From: Microcaldota archaeon
Lineage (GTDB): Archaea > Micrarchaeota > Micrarchaeia > Anstonellales > J096
Assembly: GCA_026396375.1 (NCBI GenBank)
Contig: JAPLWW010000006.1
Span: 1 to 12,263, forward strand
Reading direction: 5' to 3'
DNA: 12,263 nt
In this document: piece by piece, positions 1-6,627 of the stretch
Layout of the letters: each line of letters opens with the position of its first letter
How positions within the stretch are numbered: the first letter of the stretch is position 1
Notes under the pieces: generated by a model
What the model was told of the DNA's origin: nothing
The model's database searches: none
What the model saw: only the letters and a program-made list of their open reading frames with translations
Position numbers and translations under genes: made by a program

Positions 1-1499
1 ATGCCTATTATCAGAGGCGCAATCATCAAAAGGTAATTGTCATAGGGCTTCAGCAGGCTCCTGTCTATCATTGTCAATGGCGAGTAAAACCCGTTTATTA
101 TCTTTGCAACCAAAATGGAATTCCTGTCATTTTGGGACAGCAGGGCATCTATGGTTACGTTTGCGGTAGCATTCTCGATTATTGTCGTGTTTGCGATTGC
201 AGTGTAGTTTTCAAGCAGCATGATTGCAGTCTCATACTTCACCGGCTTTGTGAAAAGCGCGTCCAGTTCCAGCCTCTGGTTGACCAATGACGCGTTCTTT
301 GACAGAATGGATATCATGTCAGCCTGCGCCGAAGCATTGACCAGCCTGTCAAAAAGCGCAACATTCTCAACAGACCTGTTCTTCACGCTTTCTATGCTTG
401 ACTTTGTGCTGTTGTATTTCTTGTCTATCCCGTCAAAAGACAGCGCATCCACTGAAGAGATCATTCCAGTTATGTTTGCGTTTATCTGCCCCATATTATC
501 TATGATGTACATGTCAGTGACCAGCTTCATGCTCTGGTTCATCTCTCCCTTCACGCTTTCCCAATAGCTCTGCAGCGAGCTTATCTTTGTCCTGTAGTAT
601 GTCTTTTCGTCATTCTTCTTAACATAGTCAAGCCTTTCATTGGTCCTGTTGCTTATTTCTTCTCCGATATTGTCGGCATTCTCTATCTTTGAAACATTCT
701 CCAATTGAGCTTCAACAAGGCTTTTCGCCGAATCCAGCGCGCTTTGGTTCATCTCTACATAATAGCAGATTCCCAGGCAGTCCTTGCATTCCGAGTATGT
801 CTTCGGGCTCCTGAATATCGTCTTTTCCAGGTTTGTCTCCAATGGATAGATGTCATCTATGCTTGCCTTTGCGTCTGTCAGCCTTGAATAGGCATTGCTC
901 TCGGTTATTTCCTCATTATCAAGGCTATCCTTTATTGAGATTATGTCCTCGTCAATTACGAAAGACGAATTGAAGTATTTTATTAGATGGGGCTTCAGCT
1001 TTTCGGGATCGGCATAATCCCCTCCCCCAAGCCAGTCATTTGAGATATAAACTGCTATGTGGTTTATGTCCTTCATCACGATGTCAAGGCTTGTTTCCGG
1101 ATCGCCGTTCAATTTTCCGCTGAGGCCTACGGCAAGCAGGTTCCTGCACGCATATTCCTCCACATTGGCCCTTCTTGTGCCGTCGTTCCTTGACGCGTCA
1201 AAAATGCTTATATAATCAAGTATGTCGCTTATGTCGCTGTCCTTTATCATGTACGTATCTATATAGTATTTCTTCATCACAGACGCTATCTGGTCGCTGT
1301 CAGTCAACAGCTGGTCGTCATCCCTGTTGTAAAGGAAGGTTTCCACTCCGTTCACTGAGATTATCTGGTAGCTCTTGTTCTCCACGCTTATGTTCTGGTA
1401 GCTCATGCTTTCGCTTGTGTTGTACAGGTATTGGTTGAGGTTCATTGCAAAAGAACCAGCTACAAACGCCATCAATATTAAAATGAAGATCTTTCTCAT
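1..1499 (-). CDS. Large exported, sequon-rich surface protein (partial, C-terminus beyond left edge)
   Basis: I translated this by hand; the frame is open from the ATG at 1499-1497 to the window edge (499 codons), so the C-terminus is missing. The N-terminus is a clear signal peptide: Arg2-Lys3, a hydrophobic stretch (residues 4-15) and a likely cleavage site after Ala18 (S-F-A/M-N). The rest is polar and mostly helical-looking. I counted 17 N-X-S/T sequons, which suggests an N-glycosylated external protein. The only evident cysteine cluster is C238-X2-C241-X3-C245, plus one earlier Cys in an E-Y-A-C-R context. The last visible residues (Y-L-L-M-I-A-P-L-I-I-G) look like the start of a transmembrane segment, so it may be anchored C-terminally. 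I recognise no family. The start is supported by a TATA-like box centred 27 bp upstream, implying a leaderless mRNA. Confidence is high for the gene and low for any function. Confidence 0.8.
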   Translation of the reverse strand, partial: MRKIFILILMAFVAGSFAMNLNQYLYNTSESMSYQNISVENKSYQIISVNGVETFLYNRDDDQLLTDSDQIASVMKKYYIDTYMIKDSDISDILDYISIFDASRNDGTRRANVEEYACRNLLAVGLSGKLNGDPETSLDIVMKDINHIAVYISNDWLGGGDYADPEKLKPHLIKYFNSSFVIDEDIISIKDSLDNEEITESNAYSRLTDAKASIDDIYPLETNLEKTIFRSPKTYSECKDCLGICYYVEMNQSALDSAKSLVEAQLENVSKIENADNIGEEISNRTNERLDYVKKNDEKTYYRTKISSLQSYWESVKGEMNQSMKLVTDMYIIDNMGQINANITGMISSVDALSFDGIDKKYNSTKSSIESVKNRSVENVALFDRLVNASAQADMISILSKNASLVNQRLELDALFTKPVKYETAIMLLENYTAIANTTIIENATANVTIDALLSQNDRNSILVAKIINGFYSPLTMIDRSLLKPYDNYLLMIAPLIIG

Positions 1500-1520
1500 G
1501 ATGTGAATTTAGGAGGTCAC

Positions 1521-1530
1521 GTTTTTAAAT
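1521..1530 (-). promoter_or_regulatory. TATA box of the sequon-rich surface protein gene
   Basis: On the minus strand this reads ATTTAAAAAC, centred about 27 bp before the ATG at 1499. This is the usual archaeal TATA-to-transcription-start distance, so the transcript is probably leaderless. The gene-free stretch 1500-1618 is T-rich on the plus strand and shows nothing else. Confidence 0.6.
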
Positions 1531-1618
1531 GTTCTTTTTTTGATTCATGTTTATTTGCATTGGATTTTTGCATTGATGTTATTGATGACTGTTTGTGTTT
1601 TGTTTCTTCACGAGAATT

Positions 1619-2362
1619 TCAAACTCCAAGCGCGGATGTCAGCAGCCATATGGTCACTATCCCGGCAATGACTGCAACTAGCTGGACAATGGACCTGCTG
1701 GTCTTGGTTTCCTTGTGAAGTTCAGGGATGAGGTCGCTTCCTGCTATGTATATGAAGCTCCCTGCGGCAAGCGCCATGCCGTAATAGTCAAGGTTCTCGA
1801 CATACTGGGCCAAGCCGAAGAACGCGAACACTCCCAAGAACGCAGTGAGCGCAACAAGCAGGTTGGATGCAAGCGCCTTCTTTACAGAGAATCCGCCGTA
1901 GAGCAAAAGCGTGAAGTCTCCCAGCTCCTGGGGTATCTCGTGCATTATTATGGCTATCGTGGTCGCAATGCCTATGGAGGGCGATGCCGTGAAGCTTGCG
2001 GCTATGGCAACCCCGTCAAAGAAATTATGCAGCGCATCCCCCAAAAGCGAGAGGTATGCAAGCGGCTTCTCATGTTCCGGATGTTCGCTGTGGTGCGCGT
2101 GGTGCCAGTGCACAACCCTTTCCAATATGAAGAACAATATTATGCCGGCAAGCGCCATCGCGAAGGCCGCCTTCGCGCTTATGCCCCCTATGGATTCGGG
2201 CAGAAGGTCCATGAACGCCGCGCCAAGCATAGTGCCTGTGGCAAAGCTCAGTATGTAGAAAAGGGCCTCGTCCAGCGTCTCCTTCTTCAGCACCAGCAGG
2301 ACCACTCCGACAAGGGATATCATGCTCACGATGAACGTGGCAACAAGCGCCTCTGCAATCAT
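1619..2362 (-). CDS. ZIP-family divalent metal transporter (ZupT/GufA-like)
   Basis: This is a membrane transporter that probably imports zinc or another divalent cation. The 247 residues hold about eight hydrophobic segments with both ZIP signature helices. One has H112-N113-F-F-D116-G-V-A-I-A. The other has H141-E142-I-P-Q-E146-L-G-D-F, the binuclear metal site of the family. Between the third and fourth helices lies a histidine-rich loop (residues 85-98, seven His), typical of a cytosolic metal-sensing loop in ZIP proteins. An in-frame ATG exists at 2386, but it would overlap the TATA box (2387-2394) and lie upstream of the expected transcription start. I therefore choose the ATG at 2362, about 28 bp from that box, which also begins directly with the first membrane helix. 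It is divergent from tRNA-Thr. Family assignment is firm; the metal is not determinable. Confidence 0.9.
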   Translation of the reverse strand: MIAEALVATFIVSMISLVGVVLLVLKKETLDEALFYILSFATGTMLGAAFMDLLPESIGGISAKAAFAMALAGIILFFILERVVHWHHAHHSEHPEHEKPLAYLSLLGDALHNFFDGVAIAASFTASPSIGIATTIAIIMHEIPQELGDFTLLLYGGFSVKKALASNLLVALTAFLGVFAFFGLAQYVENLDYYGMALAAGSFIYIAGSDLIPELHKETKTSRSIVQLVAVIAGIVTIWLLTSALGV

Positions 2363-2386
2363 ATGATTGGCATTGCAAACCAACAT

Positions 2387-2394
2387 TTTTAAAA
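2387..2394. promoter_or_regulatory. Palindromic TATA box shared by the ZIP gene and tRNA-Thr
   Basis: TTTTAAAA is a perfect palindrome. Its centre (2390.5) is 28.5 bp from the ZIP start codon (2362, minus) and 29.5 bp from the tRNA-Thr 5' end (2420, plus). No other good TATA candidate for either gene is visible nearby. One box therefore probably serves both directions. Confidence 0.55.
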
Positions 2395-2419
2395 GGTGTT
2401 TTCAGATAAGCATCGTTAT

Positions 2420-2491
2420 GCCCCAGTAGCTCAGCGGTAGAGCGCTCGCTTCGTAAGCGAGAGGCCATGGGTTCAAATCCCCTCTGGGGCT
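2420..2491 (+). tRNA. tRNA-Thr (anticodon CGT)
   Basis: A full cloverleaf folds by eye. The acceptor stem is 2420-2426 with 2484-2490, perfect over 7 bp. The D stem is GCTC/GAGC (2429-2432, 2440-2443). The anticodon stem is CTCGC/GCGAG around loop TTCGTAA, with anticodon CGT at 2452-2454. The T loop TTCAAAT is at 2472-2478. The T stem has one T-C mismatch (2468/2482). The discriminator base is T (2491), as expected for archaeal tRNA-Thr. CCA is not encoded and there is no intron in the anticodon loop. It reads ACG codons. Confidence 0.95.
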
Positions 2492-2499
2492 TCAGCAGG

Positions 2500-2513
2500 G
2501 GAGATCTCCTTTT
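2500..2513 (+). terminator. Possible terminator after tRNA-Thr
   Basis: A perfect 10-bp palindrome GGAGATCTCC (2500-2509) is followed by TTTT and then a T-rich run into 2525. T-rich tracts end archaeal transcripts. The palindrome itself has no loop, so a hairpin would be strained. Confidence 0.35.
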
Positions 2514-2520
2514 CTTTATT

Positions 2521-2529
2521 CTTTTTAAA
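2521..2529 (+). promoter_or_regulatory. TATA box of the small anchor-protein gene
   Basis: CTTTTTAAA is centred about 26 bp before the ATG at 2552. The spacing argues for the start at 2552 rather than the in-frame ATG at 2537, which would lie too close to the box to be transcribed. Confidence 0.6.
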
Positions 2530-2551
2530 CATTTCTATGCATAATATCATT

Positions 2552-2770
2552 ATGGCATTTGCATTTGGAAGCATCTTCAGGATGTATGGGATATACATCG
2601 TCATGATAATAGCATTGGCAGGCATAGCGCTTGTGCTTTCAGACATGAATTCCGCAAGCTTTTCAGATGAAGAGATGATCACCTGCCTTCCGAATGACAC
2701 TTCCTGCGTGCTGTACAATGAAACAGTTCCTGCTTCAGCGGCAGGCTCGGCAAACACAGGCATAAGATAG
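2552..2770 (+). CDS. Small membrane-anchored protein with CX6C motif (72 aa)
   Basis: It has a short cytoplasmic N-terminus ending in F-R10-M-Y-G, one transmembrane helix (about residues 12-30, I-Y-I-V-M-I-I-A-L-A-G-I-A-L-V-L) and a short tail that should face outside. The tail carries T-C45-L-P-N-D-T-S-C52, a CX6C pair, and one N-X-T sequon (N-E-T). The N-terminal half closely matches the start of the GLUG-repeat protein at 11377: both have F-R-M-Y-G-I-Y-I, A-L-A-G and T-C-x-P-x-D-x-x-C. This protein is therefore the same anchor module without a passenger domain. It could stand alone or be the remnant of a longer protein. It lies 60 bp after tRNA-Thr and has its own TATA box. Function is unknown. 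The shared N-terminus makes a chance ORF unlikely. Confidence 0.75.
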   Translation: MAFAFGSIFRMYGIYIVMIIALAGIALVLSDMNSASFSDEEMITCLPNDTSCVLYNETVPASAAGSANTGIR

Positions 2771-2796
2771 ATTATAAACCCCTGATTTTCGAAAGG

Positions 2797-2804
2797 TATA
2801 AAAG
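2797..2804 (+). promoter_or_regulatory. TATA box of the EF-2 gene
   Basis: TATAAAAG, preceded by a purine-rich CGAAAGG that fits a BRE, is centred 56 bp before the EF-2 ATG. Transcription should start near 2826 and give a leader of about 30 nt with a Shine-Dalgarno site. This is the best-formed promoter in the window, as expected for a highly expressed gene. Confidence 0.65.
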
Positions 2805-2841
2805 CCATTTGCTTCAATCCTTATTCCTTGCCTATTAATCA

Positions 2842-2848
2842 GAAGGTG
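2842..2848 (+). promoter_or_regulatory. Shine-Dalgarno site of EF-2
   Basis: GAAGGTG ends 8 nt before the ATG at 2857 and contains the archaeal GGTG core. It marks EF-2 as leadered, unlike most genes in this window. Confidence 0.6.
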
Positions 2849-2856
2849 CGTTAACT

Positions 2857-5052
2857 ATGGGAAAAAAGGAATTCGTAGTGGATGAAGTGCAGAAGATCAT
2901 GGATAACCTCAAGAATGTGAGGAATATCGCAATTGTGGCTCACGTAGACCATGGAAAGACTACATTGACAGACTCGCTCGTTGCAAGGGCAGGATTGATA
3001 TCAAAGGAGCTTGCAGGGTCCCAGAGGATCATGGACTACGACGAGCAGGAGCAAGCCAGGGGGATCACGATCAAGGCAGCCAACATATCCCTTGGATTCA
3101 ACTATGAGGGAGAAGACTATCTTATCAACCTGATCGACACTCCTGGCCATGTTGACTTCGGAGGCCATGTCACAAGGGCCATGAGGGCAGTGGACGGAGT
3201 CATAGTTGTTGTTGACGCTGTGGAAGGCGTAATGCCCCAAACCGAGACTGTATTGAGGCAGGCCCTGAAGGAAAGGGCAAAACCAGTCATTTTCGTCAAC
3301 AAGGTGGACAGGCTAATCAACGAGTTAAAACTAACCAACGAGCAGATGGTTGAAAGATTAACCAAGCTCATAATCAATGTCAACAAGGTCATCAGGGGCT
3401 CAGTTCCTCCGGAATCAAAGGAGGACTGGAGCGTTTCTGTCGAGAACGGGAAAGTGGCAATAGGCTCTGCGTTCCACAAATGGGCAATAAGCCTGGACTC
3501 GATAAAAAAGACAGGAATAACATTCAAGGAGATATACACCCAGGTGCAGACGGGAAACCATAAAGCTTTAGTTGAAAAATCCCCGTTGGATGAAGTGCTT
3601 CTGCAGATGGCGGTCAAGATGCTTCCAAATCCCAAGCAGGCACAGCCGTTCAGGGTTCCAATACTCTGGCACGGGGACATAAGCTCGCCGATAGGCCAAA
3701 GCATGGTCCATTGCGAAAAGGACGCGCCAACAGTAGGAATAGTATTCGGGGTTGTGCATGACGAGCACGCAGGAGAAGTGGCAGTAGTAAGATTGTTCTC
3801 GGGAAAGGTAGAGAAAGGAACGCAGCTTTACCTTGCGTCAAAGCTGACATTCATGAAAGCCCAGCAGGTCGGGATCTACATGGGTCCTGACAGGGTGCAG
3901 ACGGAAAGGATAACAGCAGGGAACATCGGCGCAATAGTTGGCTTAAGGGACCTTTATGTCGGGGAAACAGTGAGCACCGAGAAAATGGAGCCTTTCGAGC
4001 AGATCAAGCACTACAGCGAGCCGGTAGTCACCAAAAGCATAGAGGCGAAGAACAGCAAGGACCTTTCAAAGCTAATTGAGGTATTGAGGGGAATCTCAAA
4101 GGAGGACCCGACATTGAGGGTTGAGCTCAACCAGGAGACAGGGGAGCATCTCATAAGCGGAATGGGGGAGCTTCATCTGGAAATCGTTGAATACAAGATC
4201 AGGCAGGAGAAGAAGATAGAGATCGAGACATCGCCTCCTATCGTTGTTTACAGGGAAACATTGAGCAAGGAAGGCCCAGTCCTTGAGGGAAAGTCTCCGA
4301 ACAAGCACAACAAGTTCTACATCAAGGTCGAGCCATTGTCAAAGGAGGTCCTTGCATTGATAGACGAGGGCATAATCAAGGAGGGAGTTCCTAAGGGAAA
4401 GAACCAGGAGATGGTTGAAAAGCTGGTTGAGGCAGGATGGGACAGGGACGAGGCAAAGGGAATCTGGGACGTCTACAACAAGAACATCTTCGTTGATGCG
4501 ACAAAGGGAGTCCAGTACCTCAACGAAGTACAGGAATTGGCAATCCAGTCATTCGAGGAGGCGATGAACAAAGGTCCTTTGGCCCAGGAAAAGGTCTCAG
4601 GCATAAAGATAACGCTGGATGACGCAATGCTCCACGAGGACAACGTGCACAGGGGCCCTGCGCAGATAATCCCGGCAGTCAAGAACGCGATCTACGCGTC
4701 AATGCTCACTGCGGGAGTGACATTGCTTGAGCCTAAGCAGAAGATACTGATACAGGTTCCGCATGAATATGCAGGGGCCATCCTTAACCTCGTAAATGGG
4801 AAAAGGGGGCAGCTGCTCAACATGGAGCAGGAGGAGGACCTCACGAAAATACAGGAGATCATTCCTGTTGCAGAGATGTTCGGGTTCAGCAACTCCCTGA
4901 GGAGCGCATCCCAGGGAAGGGCGATCTGGTACCAGGAATACGCAGGATACGATCCGCTTCCTGGCTCGCTGCTCGGGAAAACGGTTGAGGACACGAGGAA
5001 GAGGAAAGGCCTGCCTCCTCAGCCGATGAAGGCTTCGGATTTCCTGAACTGA
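2857..5052 (+). CDS. fusA: Translation elongation factor 2 (aEF-2)
   Basis: This is the GTPase that moves tRNAs and mRNA through the ribosome after each peptide bond. At 731 aa it has the normal archaeal length. The G domain shows the P-loop A28-H-V-D-H-G-K-T-T36, the switch I R-G-I-T71-I, D94-T-P-G-H98 (switch II) and N148-K-V-D151. Domains II to V follow without gaps. The domain IV tip carries H-E-D-N-V-H598-R-G-P-A-Q, where H598 is the expected diphthamide site, so the host should have diphthamide synthesis genes. The end (T-R-K-R-K-G-L-P-P) is typical of archaeal EF-2. The start is supported by a Shine-Dalgarno site 8 nt upstream and a strong TATA box. It appears monocistronic, with a hairpin and T-run directly after the stop. 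Confidence 0.97.
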   Translation: MGKKEFVVDEVQKIMDNLKNVRNIAIVAHVDHGKTTLTDSLVARAGLISKELAGSQRIMDYDEQEQARGITIKAANISLGFNYEGEDYLINLIDTPGHVDFGGHVTRAMRAVDGVIVVVDAVEGVMPQTETVLRQALKERAKPVIFVNKVDRLINELKLTNEQMVERLTKLIINVNKVIRGSVPPESKEDWSVSVENGKVAIGSAFHKWAISLDSIKKTGITFKEIYTQVQTGNHKALVEKSPLDEVLLQMAVKMLPNPKQAQPFRVPILWHGDISSPIGQSMVHCEKDAPTVGIVFGVVHDEHAGEVAVVRLFSGKVEKGTQLYLASKLTFMKAQQVGIYMGPDRVQTERITAGNIGAIVGLRDLYVGETVSTEKMEPFEQIKHYSEPVVTKSIEAKNSKDLSKLIEVLRGISKEDPTLRVELNQETGEHLISGMGELHLEIVEYKIRQEKKIEIETSPPIVVYRETLSKEGPVLEGKSPNKHNKFYIKVEPLSKEVLALIDEGIIKEGVPKGKNQEMVEKLVEAGWDRDEAKGIWDVYNKNIFVDATKGVQYLNEVQELAIQSFEEAMNKGPLAQEKVSGIKITLDDAMLHEDNVHRGPAQIIPAVKNAIYASMLTAGVTLLEPKQKILIQVPHEYAGAILNLVNGKRGQLLNMEQEEDLTKIQEIIPVAEMFGFSNSLRSASQGRAIWYQEYAGYDPLPGSLLGKTVEDTRKRKGLPPQPMKASDFLN

Positions 5053-5053
5053 T

Positions 5054-5073
5054 TTTTTGGGTGAAGCCTTTTT
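5054..5073 (+). repeat. 20-bp 3'-end element, copy 1 (after EF-2)
   Basis: TTTTTGGGTGAAGCCTTTTT begins 1 nt after the EF-2 stop. The same 20 bases occur in gene orientation after the glutamine synthetase homologue (minus strand, 9277-9258). In both copies the right half forms the left arm of a hairpin closed by AAAAGGC. Confidence 0.8.
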
Positions 5074-5093
5074 TCTTAAAAGGCTCTTTTTTT
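5065..5093 (+). terminator. Hairpin and T-run terminator of EF-2
   Basis: AGCCTTTT (5065-5072) pairs perfectly with AAAAGGCT (5078-5085) around a 5-nt loop, followed by C and seven Ts (5087-5093). It looks like a bacterial-style intrinsic terminator. In archaea the T-run alone is normally enough. Confidence 0.65.
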
Positions 5094-5098
5094 ATAAT
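5091..5098 (+). promoter_or_regulatory. Probable TATA box of the 305-aa protein gene
   Basis: TTTATAAT directly follows the EF-2 terminator T-run. It is centred about 43 bp before the ATG at 5138, predicting a leader of about 18 nt that contains a purine-rich AAAGGGGAAAG. Confidence 0.45.
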
Positions 5099-5137
5099 TC
5101 AAATGCGGGTTAAGATCAACATCGGAAAGGGGAAAGA

Positions 5138-6055
5138 ATGGATAAAATGAAAATCAGGGGCAAAGGATGCGGGCGGAGCATGGCCAACAAAAGCAACGTC
5201 TTTCTGTTTGTAACGCATTCCTTTTCAAGGGAGACCATTGACGAATTCAGGAAAATACGGATTGCCGCAAGGGGCATTGGGCCCTGCTTCATCCTTTACC
5301 ATAAAAAAGATGGCATGCCAATCAACCATGAAATCCTCAGTCTGCCCCATTTCATATTCACCGACAAGGACATCTCGGATCTGGGGGATGCGCCATATTT
5401 CAGGAAACCCATCAATGGAAAAAACGGAAACACCGATCTGGCCATAATAAAATTCTTCATGGAGAACAAGTATAGCCATTATTGGCATATCGAGTATGAT
5501 GTAAGGTTTTCCGGCAATTGGAAGGACTTCTTCTCATATTTCTCCAAAGCAAAGGAGGATTTTTTGGCTTGCCATATCCGCAGGCACAATGAAGAGCGCG
5601 ATTGGGAACTTTGGCCAATGACGGCGCCTTCCGGCAAAAAGGCCGGAACTGCAAAAGCGCTCAGGTCATTCAATCCGATATACAGGATTTCCCGGCGTGC
5701 ACTCAATTACATCTTCAGAATGTATCAAAAAGGGTGGTCAGGGCACAATGAGGCGCTTATCCCCACCTTGCTATACCAGGGAGGCTTCAGCCTGAGGGAT
5801 TTTGGGGGCTCCGGAAAATTCGTCCTGGCCCAGGATATGAACAGATTCTACACAGATTCAACCACGTTCCATCTATATGACGGGACTATGCGCTGCAGGC
5901 CCCTACACCCGTTCATGTTCGGCGTGCCTAAAAATAAGCTGATTCATCCGGTAAAGCAGCTTGGCATGATCAATCTTCCGAAGGTCTTTGCATCATTTTT
6001 GTTTTTTAAATGGAAAAGAACGAATAAAACCAGATCCGGCCATTCACAGCATTAG
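5138..6055 (+). CDS. Glycosyltransferase-like protein with WHIEYDVRFSGNW motif (tentative)
   Basis: A 305-residue soluble protein. After a basic N-terminus, residues 20-26 (N-V-F-L-F-V-T) look like the first strand of a nucleotide-sugar-binding fold. The strongest motif is Y115-W-H-I-E119-Y-D121-V-R-F-S-G-N-W128, whose E-Y-D could play the part of a DXD metal site. Further blocks are F-N-P-I-Y-R-I-S-R-R-A-L (178-189), G-H-N-E-A-L-I-P-T-L-L (202-212), D-F-G-G (221-224) and N-K-L-I-H-P-V-K (266-273). From memory, bacterial hypothetical proteins linked to polysaccharide loci share this set, which suggests transfer from bacteria; I cannot confirm it here. The start could also be the ATG at 5147 or 5180. 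It is a single-gene unit between EF-2 and the toxin-antitoxin cassette. The gene is well supported; the activity is a guess. Confidence 0.7.
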   Translation: MDKMKIRGKGCGRSMANKSNVFLFVTHSFSRETIDEFRKIRIAARGIGPCFILYHKKDGMPINHEILSLPHFIFTDKDISDLGDAPYFRKPINGKNGNTDLAIIKFFMENKYSHYWHIEYDVRFSGNWKDFFSYFSKAKEDFLACHIRRHNEERDWELWPMTAPSGKKAGTAKALRSFNPIYRISRRALNYIFRMYQKGWSGHNEALIPTLLYQGGFSLRDFGGSGKFVLAQDMNRFYTDSTTFHLYDGTMRCRPLHPFMFGVPKNKLIHPVKQLGMINLPKVFASFLFFKWKRTNKTRSGHSQH

Positions 6056-6065
6056 CTGAAAATTA

Positions 6066-6088
6066 TTCTCTATTTTCCTGTTTTTACA
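6066..6088 (+). repeat. 23-bp direct repeat, left copy
   Basis: It contains TATTTTCCTGTTTTTACA (6071-6088), repeated exactly at 6633-6650. With five more bases to the left the match is 22 of 23. This copy starts 11 bp after the stop of the 305-aa gene and just outside the end of the toxin gene. Confidence 0.75.
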
Positions 6089-6095
6089 GTATGGT

Positions 6096-6338
6096 CTATT
6101 TGTAAACGCTTTTCCTGTGCTCGATAGCATGCACCGTTATGAAATTTTCCCCTATTTTTGCAACAATCCTGTAATCTCCAACCCTGAACCTGAAAAAATC
6201 AGATCCGGTCAGCTTCCTTGCATAGCGGAAAGGATTCGCCCTTATTCTTTCTAATACTGCCAACACCCTCTGCCGCATTTCACTTTCCAGTGTGTCCAGG
6301 TCATCTGGGGCGCTTTTTACAAATCGTATTTCATACAC
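6096..6338 (-). CDS. RelE/ParE-superfamily toxin
   Basis: An 80-residue basic protein of the RelE fold, predicted to cleave mRNA in the ribosome when released from its antitoxin. Family features are the N-terminal Y-E-I-R-F strand, a helix pair, the P36-F-R-Y-A-R-K-L block, the central F-R52-V-G-D-Y-R57-I-V strand pair and the C-terminal H74-R-K-S-V-Y79-K, matching the H-R-x-x-V-Y end of RelE toxins. R50/R52/R57 and R75 are the likely active-site arginines. The start is a GTG 4 nt after the antitoxin stop, so the two genes are co-translated. The ATG overlapping it is out of frame. Length is normal and nothing is missing. ParE-type gyrase inhibition is the alternative, but the C-terminal motif favours RelE. 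Confidence 0.88.
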   Translation of the reverse strand: MYEIRFVKSAPDDLDTLESEMRQRVLAVLERIRANPFRYARKLTGSDFFRFRVGDYRIVAKIGENFITVHAIEHRKSVYK

Positions 6339-6342
6339 AGGA

Positions 6343-6564
6343 TCAATCCTTGGAATATCTTTTCTTGACTTCGCTGAAGCTTACAAATTTCCCTGCCTTT
6401 GCCTCTTTTTCTCTTGATTCAAGCTTTTTCCTGAATTCAGGATTAAGCTCCAGATGATCCTCCATCAAATCGTCTATTACGCCTTCATAGGTCTCGCCAT
6501 CATTCATCTTCATCCTTTCCAGCCTATCCCTAAGCTCTTTGGAAATCTTGATTGTTGTAAACAT
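6343..6564 (-). CDS. Antitoxin of the RelE-type pair (ribbon-helix-helix-like N-terminus)
   Basis: A 73-residue acidic and charged protein, first gene of the toxin-antitoxin operon. T3-T-I-K-I-S-K-E-L-R-D-R-L-E-R-M-K looks like the DNA-binding strand and first helix of a ribbon-helix-helix repressor, and E-T-Y-E-G-V-I-D-D-L-M-E-D the second helix. The C-terminal A57-G-K-F-V-S-F-S-E-V-K-K-R resembles the RelB segment that wraps the toxin. It should neutralise the toxin and repress its own promoter. The start at 6564 is supported by a TATA-like box 26 bp upstream (leaderless) and inverted repeats around it. Confidence 0.85.
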   Translation of the reverse strand: MFTTIKISKELRDRLERMKMNDGETYEGVIDDLMEDHLELNPEFRKKLESREKEAKAGKFVSFSEVKKRYSKD

Positions 6565-6601
6565 AGTATACCTTATTATACTAAAGGTTTAAAAAGGTAT
6601 A
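6565..6601 (-). promoter_or_regulatory. Promoter and putative operators of the toxin-antitoxin operon
   Basis: The TATA box (minus-strand TTTTTAAA, 6594-6587) is centred 26.5 bp before the antitoxin ATG. Two nested inverted repeats surround it. One is AGTATA (6565-6570) with TATACT (6577-6582), covering the transcription start. The other is TATACCTT (6567-6574) with AAGGTATA (6594-6601), bracketing the TATA box. Both fit binding sites for the antitoxin or the toxin-antitoxin complex. Confidence 0.6.
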
Positions 6602-6627
6602 TTATTGTAATTCTATCAATTCATTTC

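Noticed and set aside
1715..2392. Long open frames on the plus strand opposite the ZIP gene
   Set aside because: They are antisense shadows of a clear ZIP protein, have no promoter and are rich in Arg, Cys and His.
45..2499. GGGCTTCAGCAGG at 45-57 and again at the tRNA-Thr 3' end (2487-2499), a possible att pair
   Set aside because: The left copy lies in coding sequence, the match is only 13 bp, the interval holds ordinary genes and no integrase, and the frame of the surface protein is intact.
3001..4994. Several minus-strand ORFs opposite EF-2
   Set aside because: They are shadows of a strongly conserved gene with biased codon use.
5103..5150. 15-codon upstream ORF whose TGA overlaps an ATG of the 305-aa gene
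   Set aside because: Its start is only about 8 bp from the TATA box centre, so it should not be transcribed in full.
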